Shown in pieces: positions 6,081 to 6,100 of a stretch of DNA of 6,100 nt. Under the pieces are notes generated by a model. That model ran no database searches and was not told the origin of the DNA. It was given only the letters and a program-made list of their open reading frames with translations. This stretch comes from an uncultured Actinomycetes bacterium (GTDB lineage: Bacteria > Actinomycetota > Aquicultoria > CAJVYJ01), in the NCBI GenBank assembly GCA_913009475.1, contig CAJVYJ010000123.1:1-6100 (forward strand), written 5' to 3'. The position numbers and the translations under genes are program-made. Within the stretch, counting starts at the first letter, position 1; every line of letters begins with the position of its first letter.

Positions 6081-6100
6081 TGAGCGCAAGAGGGTTGAGG

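Larger units (their letters stand above)
5993..6100. repeat. Diverged direct repeat pair flanking the second hairpin
   Basis: The 18 bases at 5993-6010 (GAGCGTAGAGGGCTGAGG) recur at 6082-6100 as GAGCGCAAGAGGGTTGAGG, with two substitutions and one inserted base. The copies are about 89 bases apart, and the second runs into the window edge. Between them lie the GCGT repeats and the second hairpin. Confidence 0.5.

Noticed and set aside
5993..6100. CRISPR array
   Set aside because: Only two diverged copies with very unequal internal content, no regular spacers and no cas gene.

Overview
The window is a compact bacterial segment with a GC content in the mid-40s by eye. It uses the standard bacterial code, since TGA is a normal stop for the 490-residue phosphatase, for uvrC and for ogt, which argues against the TGA-recoding candidate lineages. 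It holds two transcription units that diverge from an 86-bp intergenic region (3165-3250), followed by a non-coding tail rich in small repeats. The UvrC wording, the small PF04020-type membrane protein, the tight packing and the REP-like palindromes suggest an uncultivated bacterial lineage, perhaps Patescibacteria/CPR or a similar candidate phylum. This placement is inference and weakly held.

Left half (44-3164, minus strand): two tandem paralogous membrane proteins of 506 and 490 residues. Each has TM helix, extracytoplasmic helical sensor, TM helix, HAMP, and a C-terminal SpoIIE/RsbU-type PP2C serine phosphatase. The catalytic halves are similar, with aspartate motifs intact in both. The outer sensor halves have diverged strongly. 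They look like two input channels for a partner-switching pathway, but no STAS antagonist, anti-sigma kinase or sigma factor lies in the window. Bases 2-43 may be the last codons of a convergent plus-strand gene.

Right half (3251-5912, plus strand): a translationally coupled operon of uvrC (nucleotide excision repair nuclease), ogt (O6-alkylguanine-DNA alkyltransferase) and a small four-helix membrane protein of the PF04020 'phage holin 4_2'/YvlD family. Neighbouring genes overlap by 4 bp (ATGA, TTGA). uvrC has no Shine-Dalgarno sequence, and an extended -10 element sits where transcription would start at or next to its ATG, so the message may be leaderless. The phosphatase side has a conventional promoter and ribosome binding site.

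Right end (5913-6100): no gene seen. It carries three short hairpins, a GCGT-containing direct repeat and a diverged direct repeat flanking one hairpin, resembling REP-like dispersed intergenic elements. I see no clearly novel defence or mobile system. The points most worth following up are the paired phosphatases, the possible leaderless start and the repeat cluster.
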